A stretch of 64,000 nt of DNA from Urmitella timonensis. GTDB taxonomy: Bacteria; Actinomycetota; Actinomycetes; Actinomycetales; Actinomycetaceae. Shown in pieces: positions 1 through 7,624 of this stretch; position 1 is the first letter of the stretch; each line of letters starts with the position of its first letter. Below the pieces are notes generated by a model. It saw only the letters and a list, made by a program, of their open reading frames with translations. It was not told where the DNA came from and ran no database searches. Position numbers and translations under genes: made by a program. The stretch spans positions 434,001 to 498,000 of the forward strand of contig FQLW01000005.1 of assembly GCA_900120415.1 (NCBI GenBank), in the 5' to 3' direction.

Positions 1-172
1 TGACACCAACCCGGCTTTGCTCAGATTCTTGCAGTCCGTAGGGGTAGTCCCCGGGGTCGTGCTCACCCCAATCGAGAAAATTCCGGAAGCCGGAATAATG
101 CAGCTAAAAATAAATAACCAGGAGGTTACTTTAGGCAAACCGGCCGTTAAAGCTATTTGGGTAACCGATTAA
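1..172 (+). CDS. DtxR/MntR-like metal-dependent repressor, C-terminal end (partial)
   Basis: The reading frame is open from base 2 to the TAA at 170-172 and gives 56 residues with no start in the window. The pattern LLRFLQSVGVVPG, then a beta-rich tail with a residue run around ITNNQEVTLG-like sequence and a final AIWV, matches the FeoA/SH3-like domain that ends DtxR/IdeR/MntR-family iron or manganese repressors. It would bind metal and repress metal uptake genes. The family call rests only on this short tail, so another FeoA-domain protein is possible. Confidence 0.55.
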   Translation, partial: DTNPALLRFLQSVGVVPGVVLTPIEKIPEAGIMQLKINNQEVTLGKPAVKAIWVTD

Positions 173-189
173 ATAATTCCGGTTTTCGA

Positions 190-211
190 TACCGGGATTT
201 AGTTCCCGGTA
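190..211. terminator. Short hairpin between convergent genes
   Basis: TACCGGGA (190-197) and TCCCGGTA (204-211) form a perfect 8-bp stem with a 6-nt loop. It overlaps the sbcC stop codon and lies between the converging regulator and sbcC. There is no strong U-tract, so termination is inferred from position and structure. Confidence 0.5.
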
Positions 212-3200
212 ATTGTCAGGGTTGAGCCTTTCCCACGGGTGAAAACCACTTCAATCTGATCAGCAATCTCTGAACGTAGAGAACCTACATGACTGATTAA
301 GCCCACAGTTCTACCCGCAACTGATGTTGATTGTAGTGCCTCCATCACCAGTGAACGTTTCGTGTCGTCAAGAGTACCAAAACCCTCATCAATAAACATA
401 GAAGAAATCTCGACTCCACCCGCCTGTGCGGTTACCACCTCGGAAAGACCTAAAGCCAAAGATAAGGAACAGTAAAATAGCTCCCCGCCCGATAGGGCGG
501 AAACCTCGCGCACTTTATCCGAGAAATGGTCGGTGACTACCAGGGATAAAGCTTGATTACGGCGGCGAGACGATTCGCTATCACTACGCGAAAGAGAGTA
601 ACGCCCAGCCGAGATTTTCCCTAAATAAGGGTTTGCGATATCTAGCACCTCTTGGAAACGATCGAGCAAAACCCAGGTTGCTAAGGGGGACTTTAAGGCG
701 GAAGATTCTTCCCCTTTAGCTAGGTTTGCCAAAGTTATCAATTCCGATGTGTCGCTAATATGCTCCAAATACTTCCTACTGGCAGTTTTTAGGGAGCGGG
801 CAGCGCTGTTTACTGTCCGTAACTGCTCGCGAACCTGGCTCAGTGTTGCCTGTAGTTTTTCAAAAACCGTTTTATCCTTTTCGACCTTGGTTTCTAGTGC
901 AGTTAAATCCGGCGGGGTGGGGGCTTGGTGTCTAAGCTTCGCTATCCGCGGTGAACTTAGTTTTACTTGGTTTGCCTGATAGGCGTTTTCCCATTCCTCG
1001 GTTTGCGCAACTAGCTTTTCATAGGTAGTTTCTTCCAGGAGGGCGTGTTTTGCCTGTTCAGCGCTAAGGAAGTTTTCTGTATTTAATGATTCTTTTAACC
1101 GTAGGTTTGCTTGGTCAAGTTTGATTTCTTCCGTTATGGTCTGTTGGATTGCCTGAAATAACACTGTTAGTTTATGTTGCTCATCATTTAGCTCTTTTTG
1201 GCGGGTAAAAAGATTCTCACCTTGAGAAGAAATAGCGAGTTCGTTTTCAATTTCTCTTATCTGGCGTAGAGCATTTTGGGCTTTAGTTTTTTGTACTTGG
1301 GAATTACCGATTAAATTCCGTAGCGCATCTTTATATATATGTCCTTGGGATTCTAAATGTTTTATCCGATTGTTGCAGGTTTTTAGCTCTTTTGCTTGTT
1401 GTTGCAGATAATCCAGTCGGGCATTAATCTTATCGGCATTTCCTGGAAAGCTATTTCTAAGACCCCAAAGTACCTTTTTTAAGCGAGAGTGTTCTTCGCG
1501 TAGTTGCAACCTTTTCTGTCGGACAGCGGCTATCGTATCGGCTCGTTGGCTGCGGATTTTTGTTAGTCCTGCCAGGGAATAAAGGTGTGAAGCTTTTCCC
1601 TGGGCGACCTGGGGGTGGGTGCGTGATCCGCACACTGGGCAGGGGTGGTTAGCTGCTAACTTATCGGCTAATACAATAGCTGAATCTACAAAGAATTCGC
1701 GTTCATACTCGCTAGCATCTTGAGTTATTTTCTGAGCGACTGCTTGCAGGGTATTAAACTCTTTTTGCATTCTATTGAAACGTTGAAAATCATCTAAAAA
1801 ATGTTCACGTTCGCCCTGGTATTTTTGTAGTTCTATCTGTTTTTGACGTGCTTGTTCTAGATAAAGCTGTTCGCGTTCAAGCCGCATTTTTTGTATTCTT
1901 TGGGTGCGAATCTGGGGAATTAGTTGCGAAATATCTTTGGATTTTAATGCGCATTGACGCAAAGTTTCTATATAGGACTTAGTGCTGTTTCTAGCTTCAG
2001 TTTCTAAAGCCTGAATTTTTTTCTGGCGCTCAATCAGGGGAGTGAGAGTACCCAGTTCCTTAGCGATTTCTTTACTTGCCTTGGATACCTTTTCACTGAA
2101 ATCAGCGAGAGACAGTTTATCTTTTCCTACAGCAAAGTCCAGAGAAATGAAGGATTTTTCTGCTAATAATTCCTGTATTTTTTGGCGGGATACTTCTAGT
2201 TGAGCCTGGTAATGAGCGCACAAATCCGAGACAGGTTTTATGCGGGCTGCGCGCTGATGATTAGATATTTTTTCCTTATTAGATATTGTTCTGTCTTGCT
2301 CAGCTGTAAGCCTTTTCTCATCCTCAAGCAAGTGTTTAAGTTCGTTAAGGTCTTGGGTAAGGATTTTAGCTTTTTCTAGCTTTTCGAGGGCGTTTTGATA
2401 ATTCTGACTTGCTGTCTGAAGCTGCGCCGTATGCTTCCTAATCCAAGGGTCTGCTTCTTTGGTAGGCAGGGAGTAGACCGTGTCCCATGACTTGGTTATC
2501 TGCTCATCAAGGATCTCTGGCAGGGCAGCTAGGCTTTCATTGAAAGAGGTAAACTCGCTGCTAGACGTGGCAATAGACTCTTCTAGATTCTTCCAGTTTT
2601 CCGTAAAAAGAGTTAGTTTGCTAGCCAGATCTTTTGATTCAGTTTTGGTGTTTAGTTTGGCTTGCTGAGCTCTTTCAACGAACTCTTTTTGCATTAGGGC
2701 AAAAATCCGAGTACCAAAAATACGCTGCAAAATATCTTGTCGTTCATCAGAGCTGGCGCGTAAGAAACGGGAGAATGCTCCTTGCGGTAGGATTACTGTC
2801 TGTAAGAACTGGGTTTTCGAGAGGGGAAGAATCTGACTGGCCAGCTCCTGATTAACAGTTTGGGGCTTAGCAGCTATCGCGTCCGCCTGGGCAATGCCTT
2901 CAGCGGATAAACGCCATAAAGTGGCTTGCGCTGGTTGTACCGTGGTTCCTGTTCCGCGATGTTTAGCTCGGGTATATTGAGGGACACGTCGCAGTCGAAA
3001 CAGCTGTCCGCGTGCCTCAAAATCAAGCTCTACCCAGCTGATTTGATTCGCTTGGGCATAATCAGAACGCATCCGGCTTTTCGATGAACTGGATTCTAAA
3101 GCCACATCGTTATAGAGGGCGAAAACAATCGCATCGAGGATAGTGGATTTACCCGAACCGGTTGGCCCGTGAATCAGGAACAAACCGGTAGCTGTACCCA

Positions 3201-3273
3201 GTTTGGTAAAGTCAATAGTTTGCCTACCGCCAAAAGGCCCCACTGCCTCGAAGCTGAGTTTCAATATCCGCAT
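199..3273 (-). CDS. sbcC: Exonuclease SbcCD subunit C (Rad50-like ATPase)
   Basis: This 1024-residue protein is the SMC/Rad50-like ATPase of the SbcCD nuclease, which cuts DNA hairpins and blocked ends during repair. The N-terminal ATPase half has Walker A GPTGSGKST near residue 36. Long coiled-coil arms follow, broken by a zinc hook CPVCG near residue 544. The C-terminal half carries the ABC signature LSGGELF near 926 and Walker B FIDEGFGTLD near 960. The ATG directly abuts the sbcD stop codon, so the two are translated from one mRNA. Length and motif order are normal for the family and no defects were seen. Confidence 0.97.
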   Translation of the reverse strand: MRILKLSFEAVGPFGGRQTIDFTKLGTATGLFLIHGPTGSGKSTILDAIVFALYNDVALESSSSKSRMRSDYAQANQISWVELDFEARGQLFRLRRVPQYTRAKHRGTGTTVQPAQATLWRLSAEGIAQADAIAAKPQTVNQELASQILPLSKTQFLQTVILPQGAFSRFLRASSDERQDILQRIFGTRIFALMQKEFVERAQQAKLNTKTESKDLASKLTLFTENWKNLEESIATSSSEFTSFNESLAALPEILDEQITKSWDTVYSLPTKEADPWIRKHTAQLQTASQNYQNALEKLEKAKILTQDLNELKHLLEDEKRLTAEQDRTISNKEKISNHQRAARIKPVSDLCAHYQAQLEVSRQKIQELLAEKSFISLDFAVGKDKLSLADFSEKVSKASKEIAKELGTLTPLIERQKKIQALETEARNSTKSYIETLRQCALKSKDISQLIPQIRTQRIQKMRLEREQLYLEQARQKQIELQKYQGEREHFLDDFQRFNRMQKEFNTLQAVAQKITQDASEYEREFFVDSAIVLADKLAANHPCPVCGSRTHPQVAQGKASHLYSLAGLTKIRSQRADTIAAVRQKRLQLREEHSRLKKVLWGLRNSFPGNADKINARLDYLQQQAKELKTCNNRIKHLESQGHIYKDALRNLIGNSQVQKTKAQNALRQIREIENELAISSQGENLFTRQKELNDEQHKLTVLFQAIQQTITEEIKLDQANLRLKESLNTENFLSAEQAKHALLEETTYEKLVAQTEEWENAYQANQVKLSSPRIAKLRHQAPTPPDLTALETKVEKDKTVFEKLQATLSQVREQLRTVNSAARSLKTASRKYLEHISDTSELITLANLAKGEESSALKSPLATWVLLDRFQEVLDIANPYLGKISAGRYSLSRSDSESSRRRNQALSLVVTDHFSDKVREVSALSGGELFYCSLSLALGLSEVVTAQAGGVEISSMFIDEGFGTLDDTKRSLVMEALQSTSVAGRTVGLISHVGSLRSEIADQIEVVFTRGKGSTLTITGN

Positions 3274-4524
3274 TTAGATTTCCTCTCGCACCTGCTCATA
3301 TACCTGTTCAATTAACTGGTTTTCGCTGTTGCTTAACTGTTGTCCATGGCGAGCAAGAGTAAAGAAATCTTTTGCCAGGGCTGCGGGTCGGAGTTGGTTT
3401 GTCTTTAATGCGCGATGCTGAATATCGCCACTTACCTGGGTGGTTTCGTGCAGCATTGCGAGGGCGTGCGGATAGCGTTGCTTCAGCTTGGCTACCATTT
3501 GCTCTGGGCGTTGGGTATCCGTGACTGTTATTTCCAACCAGTAAGAAGAATACTTACTATATTTTGTGCTGCTAATCAGGTTTTCAAACGAGTCTTTTAC
3601 TCGGGCTAGGGGTCTATAGACCGGAGTGAGAATTAACTGTGGGTCTAAGTTTTTGGCGGCGGTATCTAAAAGCACGACCGATTTTGGAGTGTGGCATTCC
3701 GAGAATGAGAAAGCTATTGGTGAGCCACTATACCGGCCACTGCTAAGTTTGGTTTTTAGTCTTTGTGGTACATGCAGGTGACCTAAGGCTAGGTAATCAG
3801 GGGCAGGTAAAATCTGGTTTTCCGGCGGAAGGTTCATGCCATAGCGTTCAAATACGTCCAGAGGAACTGCCGGAACTGTTCCCACGGTAATGTCACGTTC
3901 ACTCTCGGACCCTGCGGCTCCCAGCGCGAAAGCATGAGCCATAATAATTGTGCGGGCCGGTGCGGTGAGGGCGCGTTGGGCTTTAGCGATTTTACGCATG
4001 GCGGCGGCAATAACTGCTGCATGGGAACGAGGGAGTCGAGCGATTTCATCTTCTTCCGCCTCGGTTTTCTGATTAGCAGTTATCTCGGTAGCTGGGTATC
4101 CGTCATAAAGGCTGGTACGTACCATATCGGGATTCAGGTAGGGTAATCCCCACACTCGCACGGTTTCTGATTGGTTGCCTATTTCAACCGGTCGGGAAAT
4201 ATCAGCTAGGCAGGTGCGTAGGTGGAGGTTTCCGCTGATGTAAGGGGAGAGAAAACCTAGTCTTTCGGCACTGTCATGATTGCCGGGAGTTAAGATTACC
4301 GTCGTTAATTCTGTTAGTTCCTTCAGGGCTTGAGAAACGATTTCTAAAGATTCCAGCGAGGGTATAGCGCGATCGAAAACATCTCCGGATACCATTACTG
4401 CCTGGACTTTTTCCTCACGAACCAGCTGAGCGAGAAAAGAAAAAAACTGGCGGTGAGCCGCAGATAAATCTTCCCCATAGAGCGTGCGTCCCACGTGCCA
4501 ATCGGAGGTGTGGATTAGCTTCAT
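3274..4524 (-). CDS. sbcD: Exonuclease SbcCD subunit D (Mre11-like nuclease)
   Basis: This 416-residue metallophosphoesterase is the nuclease partner of SbcC. The metal-binding motifs are in order: HTSDWHVGRTL at the N-terminus, SGDVFDRA near residue 47, and TPGNHDSAERLG near 82. Later histidine motifs include MAHAFALG and LGHLHVPQ. The C-terminal part matches the capping and SbcC-binding region. It is the first gene of the sbcDC pair and ends exactly where sbcC begins. The 130 bp upstream to the response regulator gene hold no other gene. Confidence 0.97.
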   Translation of the reverse strand: MKLIHTSDWHVGRTLYGEDLSAAHRQFFSFLAQLVREEKVQAVMVSGDVFDRAIPSLESLEIVSQALKELTELTTVILTPGNHDSAERLGFLSPYISGNLHLRTCLADISRPVEIGNQSETVRVWGLPYLNPDMVRTSLYDGYPATEITANQKTEAEEDEIARLPRSHAAVIAAAMRKIAKAQRALTAPARTIIMAHAFALGAAGSESERDITVGTVPAVPLDVFERYGMNLPPENQILPAPDYLALGHLHVPQRLKTKLSSGRYSGSPIAFSFSECHTPKSVVLLDTAAKNLDPQLILTPVYRPLARVKDSFENLISSTKYSKYSSYWLEITVTDTQRPEQMVAKLKQRYPHALAMLHETTQVSGDIQHRALKTNQLRPAALAKDFFTLARHGQQLSNSENQLIEQVYEQVREEI

Positions 4525-4654
4525 AAGAACATAATAGTAAGCATTATTGAATAAAACGCGTTCGGGATAATAGCCAAACTTTCCTAGACCTAGTAGGCGC
4601 GAGCAATTAAACCCCTATCCCGGACCGTGGAGGGTGAGCCTATGTAGACCCCGA

Positions 4655-5320
4655 TTACTGAATCCCGGCTTTAATGGCAGTGATAGCCAGTTCTGCTCTG
4701 GTTGCTGTGCCCGTACGCATAAGTATTTCTGATACGTACGATCGTACCGTTGATTCACTTAGATGCAGTTTTCTAGAAATATTCTTGTTAGCTAGAGCTT
4801 TGATTAACAAATCGAATGTGGGGCGTAAATAATCGGGTAAACTTTCTACACTATGGATGAAATCAGCGTACTTTTCTCGTGCTTGCTGGCTCTCTTTATA
4901 GCTAACCATCATCAGCTCGGTAGGTTTGGGACTCATTACAATTTGACCGCGGTAGGCTTGACGAATCAGAGCAACTAGCTCTGGCAGGGGAGTATCTTTA
5001 GTTAGAAAACCACATATCCCTGAACCGATAGCCTGCGCCAATGAGTCTTTACTCTCAAAGGCAGTTAGCATGAGTGACTTAACCGTGGGGTAATCTTGGC
5101 TGATACGTTTGGCAGTTTCAATCCCGTTCGAGACAGGCATATCAACATCCAATAGCGCAATGTCGATACGTTGCTTGGCTAGCACGTCAAATACTTGCGC
5201 ACCATTGGAGACTGCAGCTACCACTTCGAGGTTCTCTTGGTTGGACAGTAGATTCGCTAATCCTTGACGGATAATGGCGTCATCATCAGCCAATAAAATC
5301 CGAATGGGTTCAGTGGACAT
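4655..5320 (-). CDS. NarL/LuxR-family response regulator
   Basis: This 221-residue protein has a receiver domain with acidic pocket LLADDDA near residue 11, the likely phospho-acceptor Asp in LLDVDMPVSNG near 57, a conserved Thr in MLTAFES and Lys in LTKDTPLPE. The C-terminal part is a LuxR-type helix-turn-helix (ALANKNISRKLHLSEST, then VRSYVSEIL). It overlaps the sensor kinase gene by 11 bp, so the two form a translationally coupled two-component pair. Regulators of this type bind inverted repeats. The tandem palindromes at 6750-6792 are the obvious candidate targets, though this link is inferred. Confidence 0.93.
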   Translation of the reverse strand: MSTEPIRILLADDDAIIRQGLANLLSNQENLEVVAAVSNGAQVFDVLAKQRIDIALLDVDMPVSNGIETAKRISQDYPTVKSLMLTAFESKDSLAQAIGSGICGFLTKDTPLPELVALIRQAYRGQIVMSPKPTELMMVSYKESQQAREKYADFIHSVESLPDYLRPTFDLLIKALANKNISRKLHLSESTVRSYVSEILMRTGTATRAELAITAIKAGIQ

Positions 5321-6311
5321 CTAACTTCTCCTGTTCGTGGGAAAGCGGTCTAGGCTTGATTTGTAAAGTGACATTAATAATCCATCTTTCATCTAATTGG
5401 GTAAACTCAAGGCTGTCTCCTTCGCTCTCTAGGCGTTGCTTCAAATTAAGAAGACCGTAGCCCCCAGTTATTTCAGCAAAATGCGAACTGGAAGCCACTT
5501 GATTGATAATTGAGACGGTAACTTGCTCTTTAGCGTGATTGATATAGATTTCAACGCTAGCGTTAGAGGAAGATGGCGCGTATTTTAATATGTTGGTTCC
5601 GCATTCTCTTAAAACTAGGTTTATCTTTTTGGACAGGTTGCTATCTAAGCTGTTGTCAATTTCGGTGTCAATATTTGCCTCCAGTGTGATGTTTCGGGTG
5701 GTAAGCATCTGTGCTACTTGTTGGACTACCTGAGATGTCGATAGTTCTTTTGCCTCAGTATCTAAGGATAGAATCATAGGGCGTATGCGGCGAGAAGCTG
5801 TGAAGGCAGTATCTATGATGGGGCGCAACTGTCCAGAGTGTTCCGGGTGCTGTTGAGTAAAATCTTGCAGCATGATTGCTATGTGAGCAATATCTTTAGC
5901 CGTAGTATCGTGAAGCTGTTTTGCAAGTTCGGATCGGATATCTAGATTTGCTTGTCGGGCTTTTTCTCGAGACGCTTCCGCAAGGATTCGTTTTCCTTTC
6001 TGCCAGGACAAAGCCAAACCAATAGAAACTACTATGGGGATATTGATGATTGAACTAAGGAGTTGTGCTTGAGGAATATCGGAAACTAGATAAGATATCG
6101 TTTCATTTACTAACAGAACAGCAAGCGCGGGTAAAAACCAAGAGCGTATAATCCACACCACGACAATAGTAAATATTCCTATATCGAGCATTTCTAACTG
6201 ATTTAAAAGATTAAAGGTAGTCAGCAGTATTTTCGTAGCAATAAATATGAACTCGAAAACACTATTCCAAGCCGAAAGAATAAATAATATTAACAATCCC
6301 AATATTGTCAA
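5310..6311 (-). CDS. NarL-type sensor histidine kinase (5' end disputed)
   Basis: The intact frame gives 333 residues from a TTG at 6311 that has no visible ribosome binding site. It shows several membrane segments within residues 1-102, a dimerisation and phosphorylation box LAKQLHDTTAKDIAH with His134, and an HATPase region with N-box ECGTNILKYA and G-box GGYGLLNLKQRLESEG. The frame stays open without ATG or GTG up to 6434. A second frame from ATG 6442 encodes a membrane segment and ends at a G5 run at 6358-6362. Adding one G would join the two into a protein of about 377 residues, a more usual length. The stored sequence therefore looks frameshifted at its first transmembrane helix. Kinase function is certain; intactness is not. 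Confidence 0.85.
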   Translation of the reverse strand: MTILGLLILFILSAWNSVFEFIFIATKILLTTFNLLNQLEMLDIGIFTIVVVWIIRSWFLPALAVLLVNETISYLVSDIPQAQLLSSIINIPIVVSIGLALSWQKGKRILAEASREKARQANLDIRSELAKQLHDTTAKDIAHIAIMLQDFTQQHPEHSGQLRPIIDTAFTASRRIRPMILSLDTEAKELSTSQVVQQVAQMLTTRNITLEANIDTEIDNSLDSNLSKKINLVLRECGTNILKYAPSSSNASVEIYINHAKEQVTVSIINQVASSSHFAEITGGYGLLNLKQRLESEGDSLEFTQLDERWIINVTLQIKPRPLSHEQEKLDVH

Positions 6312-6352
6312 ATAATATGAATAAGATTGGGTGTTTTGTGGGTCAAATAGCT

Positions 6353-6442
6353 CTATACCCCCATGAGGATAGCGATAGAAGTAAAAACTACTATTATAGT
6401 TACCTTTGGGCGGTCGAATGTTTGAAGAATTGAGTTAATCAT
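6353..6442 (-). pseudogene. Out-of-frame first membrane segment of the sensor kinase
   Basis: ATG 6442 opens 29 codons ending at TAG 6353-6355. The product starts MINSILQTFDRPK and continues with a hydrophobic helix VTIIVVFTSIAILMG. Just before the stop is a G5 run (CCCCC at 6358-6362 on the plus strand). With six Gs the frame would read on as GGIELFDPQNTQS into the kinase at 6311. This placement gives helix, outside loop, helix, as expected for such a sensor. It could be a true mutation, a switchable tract or a sequencing error. Confidence 0.55.
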
Positions 6443-6471
6443 CAGCTCTAACTATACCGTTAAACTATCGG

Positions 6472-6684
6472 TTATTTCTTTTGATTGCATATAGAAAGCC
6501 TCGGAAATGATCTACATATTATTGGGGTGCTAGCTTGCGCGATTTCCTTAATTATCTTTGTGACGCTCGGGGAATAGCTATTAATCGGCTGCATATCCGG
6601 TGAGGTTAAAGAGGGTTGGAGGATACTTACTTGTAAGAGTAAAGCAAAGCTTAGACTGGTTAGTGTAGAAGCAAGAGAAGCCAT
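6472..6684 (-). CDS. Small hydrophobic-N-terminus peptide upstream of the sensor kinase
   Basis: This 70-residue ORF is not recognised. It begins at an ATG preceded by AGGAAAGGAT, a good ribosome binding site about 8 bases upstream. Residues 1-27 are rich in Leu, Ser and Ala (SFALLLQVSILQP) and could be a signal-like segment. The rest is polar with a basic end and two cysteines. It lies 29 bp upstream of the likely kinase start at 6442 and reads away from the operator at 6750-6792. A peptide-kinase-regulator operon is plausible, with the peptide as a possible signal. It may also be non-coding leader. Confidence 0.35.
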   Translation of the reverse strand: MASLASTLTSLSFALLLQVSILQPSLTSPDMQPINSYSPSVTKIIKEIAQASTPIICRSFPRLSICNQKK

Positions 6685-6749
6685 ATGCGTCTATCCTTTC
6701 CTAGATACATTCTTGTAATATCCACCCTATTTCTCCTGTTCATTGTGGT

Positions 6750-6792
6750 ATACCGACATTTGTCGGTATGAAATACCTACTTTTGTCGGTAT
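6750..6792. promoter_or_regulatory. Tandem 20-bp palindromic operator
   Basis: ATACCGACATTTGTCGGTAT at 6750-6769 is a perfect 9-2-9 inverted repeat. A second copy, ATACCTACTTTTGTCGGTAT, lies at 6773-6792 with two changes in its left half. The centre-to-centre distance is 23 bp, about two helical turns, so two dimers would sit on the same face. NarL/FixJ-family regulators bind inverted repeats of this general form, and such a regulator is encoded 1.4 kb away. The site lies between a leftward peptide-kinase-regulator set and a rightward peptide/membrane-protein set, so it could control both. TATACA at 6789-6794 could be a rightward -10 element. Confidence 0.7.
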
Positions 6793-6860
6793 ACAAGATT
6801 TAGCGTTCGCAAATACTCTCAAAGAGTCCAAACGGAACGGAAAGGAAAAGGAAGTTTTCA

Positions 6861-7170
6861 ATGATAGCCAGGACTCTGTGCACCAGAACATTAATGGTGG
6901 GGGCGCTCATCATGTAATCAATAAAGAGAATGAGCGCGATTACGTCCTAATTGGATGGTACAGTAGATTCTGATTGGAGCTGGTGGGACAGTATTGAAAT
7001 CCGCTATCTGCGCTATACCGGGTGTAGGGACTATTGGGTGTGCTTTTGTATGGGGAGCTACTATAGTAGCTAAAAAAGTCATTAATAAAATTGGGAGATG
7101 TCCTAAAGCCAGGCCGTGGCTCTATGTGTATCCCGCAAGTGTTAAATCATCAAGATGCCGAGCAGCTTAA
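6861..7170 (+). pseudogene. Broken or frameshifted bacteriocin-like small peptide gene
   Basis: A strong ribosome binding site (AAAGGAAAAGGAAG) precedes ATG 6861, but that frame stops after 18 codons. The second frame reads NDSQDSVHQNINGGG, like a short double-glycine leader, and stops at 6971-6973. The third frame, 6967-7170, gives IGAGGTVLKSAICAIPGVG then TIGCAFVWGATIVAKKVINK and a basic Cys-containing tail. The Gly-rich hydrophobic stretch with GxxxG spacing, Cys residues and Lys-rich end resembles class II bacteriocin cores. Single-base insertions would connect the frames. No database match is claimed; it may be decayed or coincidental. Confidence 0.35.
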
Positions 7171-7199
7171 GAACAGACGCGAAAGAATAGGAAATAAAA

Positions 7200-7433
7200 A
7201 TGAAAAAATGGATTGAAACTCATCTATGGACTTTCTCTTTAATCCTGGTTACTTTACTTTCGCCAGTGATTATTTGGGAAGCGTGGGAACTTATTACTTC
7301 TTTTTCTTCAGTTCCGATAAGAATACTATTAGGGGTGGCAGTTTTAGCCGTAACCTATATTGGTCTGGTAGTGCTTTTGTTGCTGAATCGTTTTCTTCAA
7401 GGAAAATATCGCGAATGGGGAATTCGTAAGTAA
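7200..7433 (+). CDS. Small membrane protein, possible bacteriocin immunity protein
   Basis: This 77-residue protein starts at an ATG with AGGAAATAAAA just upstream. Two membrane segments are clear: about residues 10-28 (LWTFSLILVTLLSPVIIW) and 40-65 (IRILLGVAVLAVTYIGLVVLL). The ends are basic, MKKW at the N-terminus and GKYREWGIRK at the C-terminus. The sequence is not recognised. Size, topology and position directly after the bacteriocin-like peptide fit an immunity protein, which is an inference from context. A hairpin terminator follows at 7451, closing this transcription unit. Confidence 0.6.
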   Translation: MKKWIETHLWTFSLILVTLLSPVIIWEAWELITSFSSVPIRILLGVAVLAVTYIGLVVLLLLNRFLQGKYREWGIRK

Positions 7434-7450
7434 CCTAATCGATATTAAAA

Positions 7451-7494
7451 TGTGGTCAGAAACTGCTAATACGGTAGTTTCTAACCACATTTTT
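7451..7494. terminator. Intrinsic terminator after the small membrane protein
   Basis: TGTGGTCAGAAACT (7451-7464) pairs with AGTTTCTAACCACA (7476-7489) with one internal mismatch, followed by TTTT. This is the only long hairpin in the window, apart from the pyrB attenuator, with a usable U-tract. Confidence 0.8.
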
Positions 7495-7624
7495 ATCAAA
7501 GATTAAACCCGATTGTGCCGCGTAAACCAGTAGCTTGATGCGACCAACTCTCAAATGCTCTGATTGGGATGGTCGGGGTAAGATTAGAACGCCCATAAGA
7601 CACCGGAAAACCAGGAGGTAACGG

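Noticed and set aside
6750-6792. Possible start of a CRISPR-like repeat array
   Set aside because: Only two copies, spaced by 3 bp, each internally palindromic, no spacers and no cas genes.
6743-6973. 76-codon plus-strand ORF beginning inside the operator
   Set aside because: Its first 30 codons are the palindromic operator and promoter-like sequence. Only the part after the ribosome binding site at about 6850 is of interest and is treated with the bacteriocin-like fragment.
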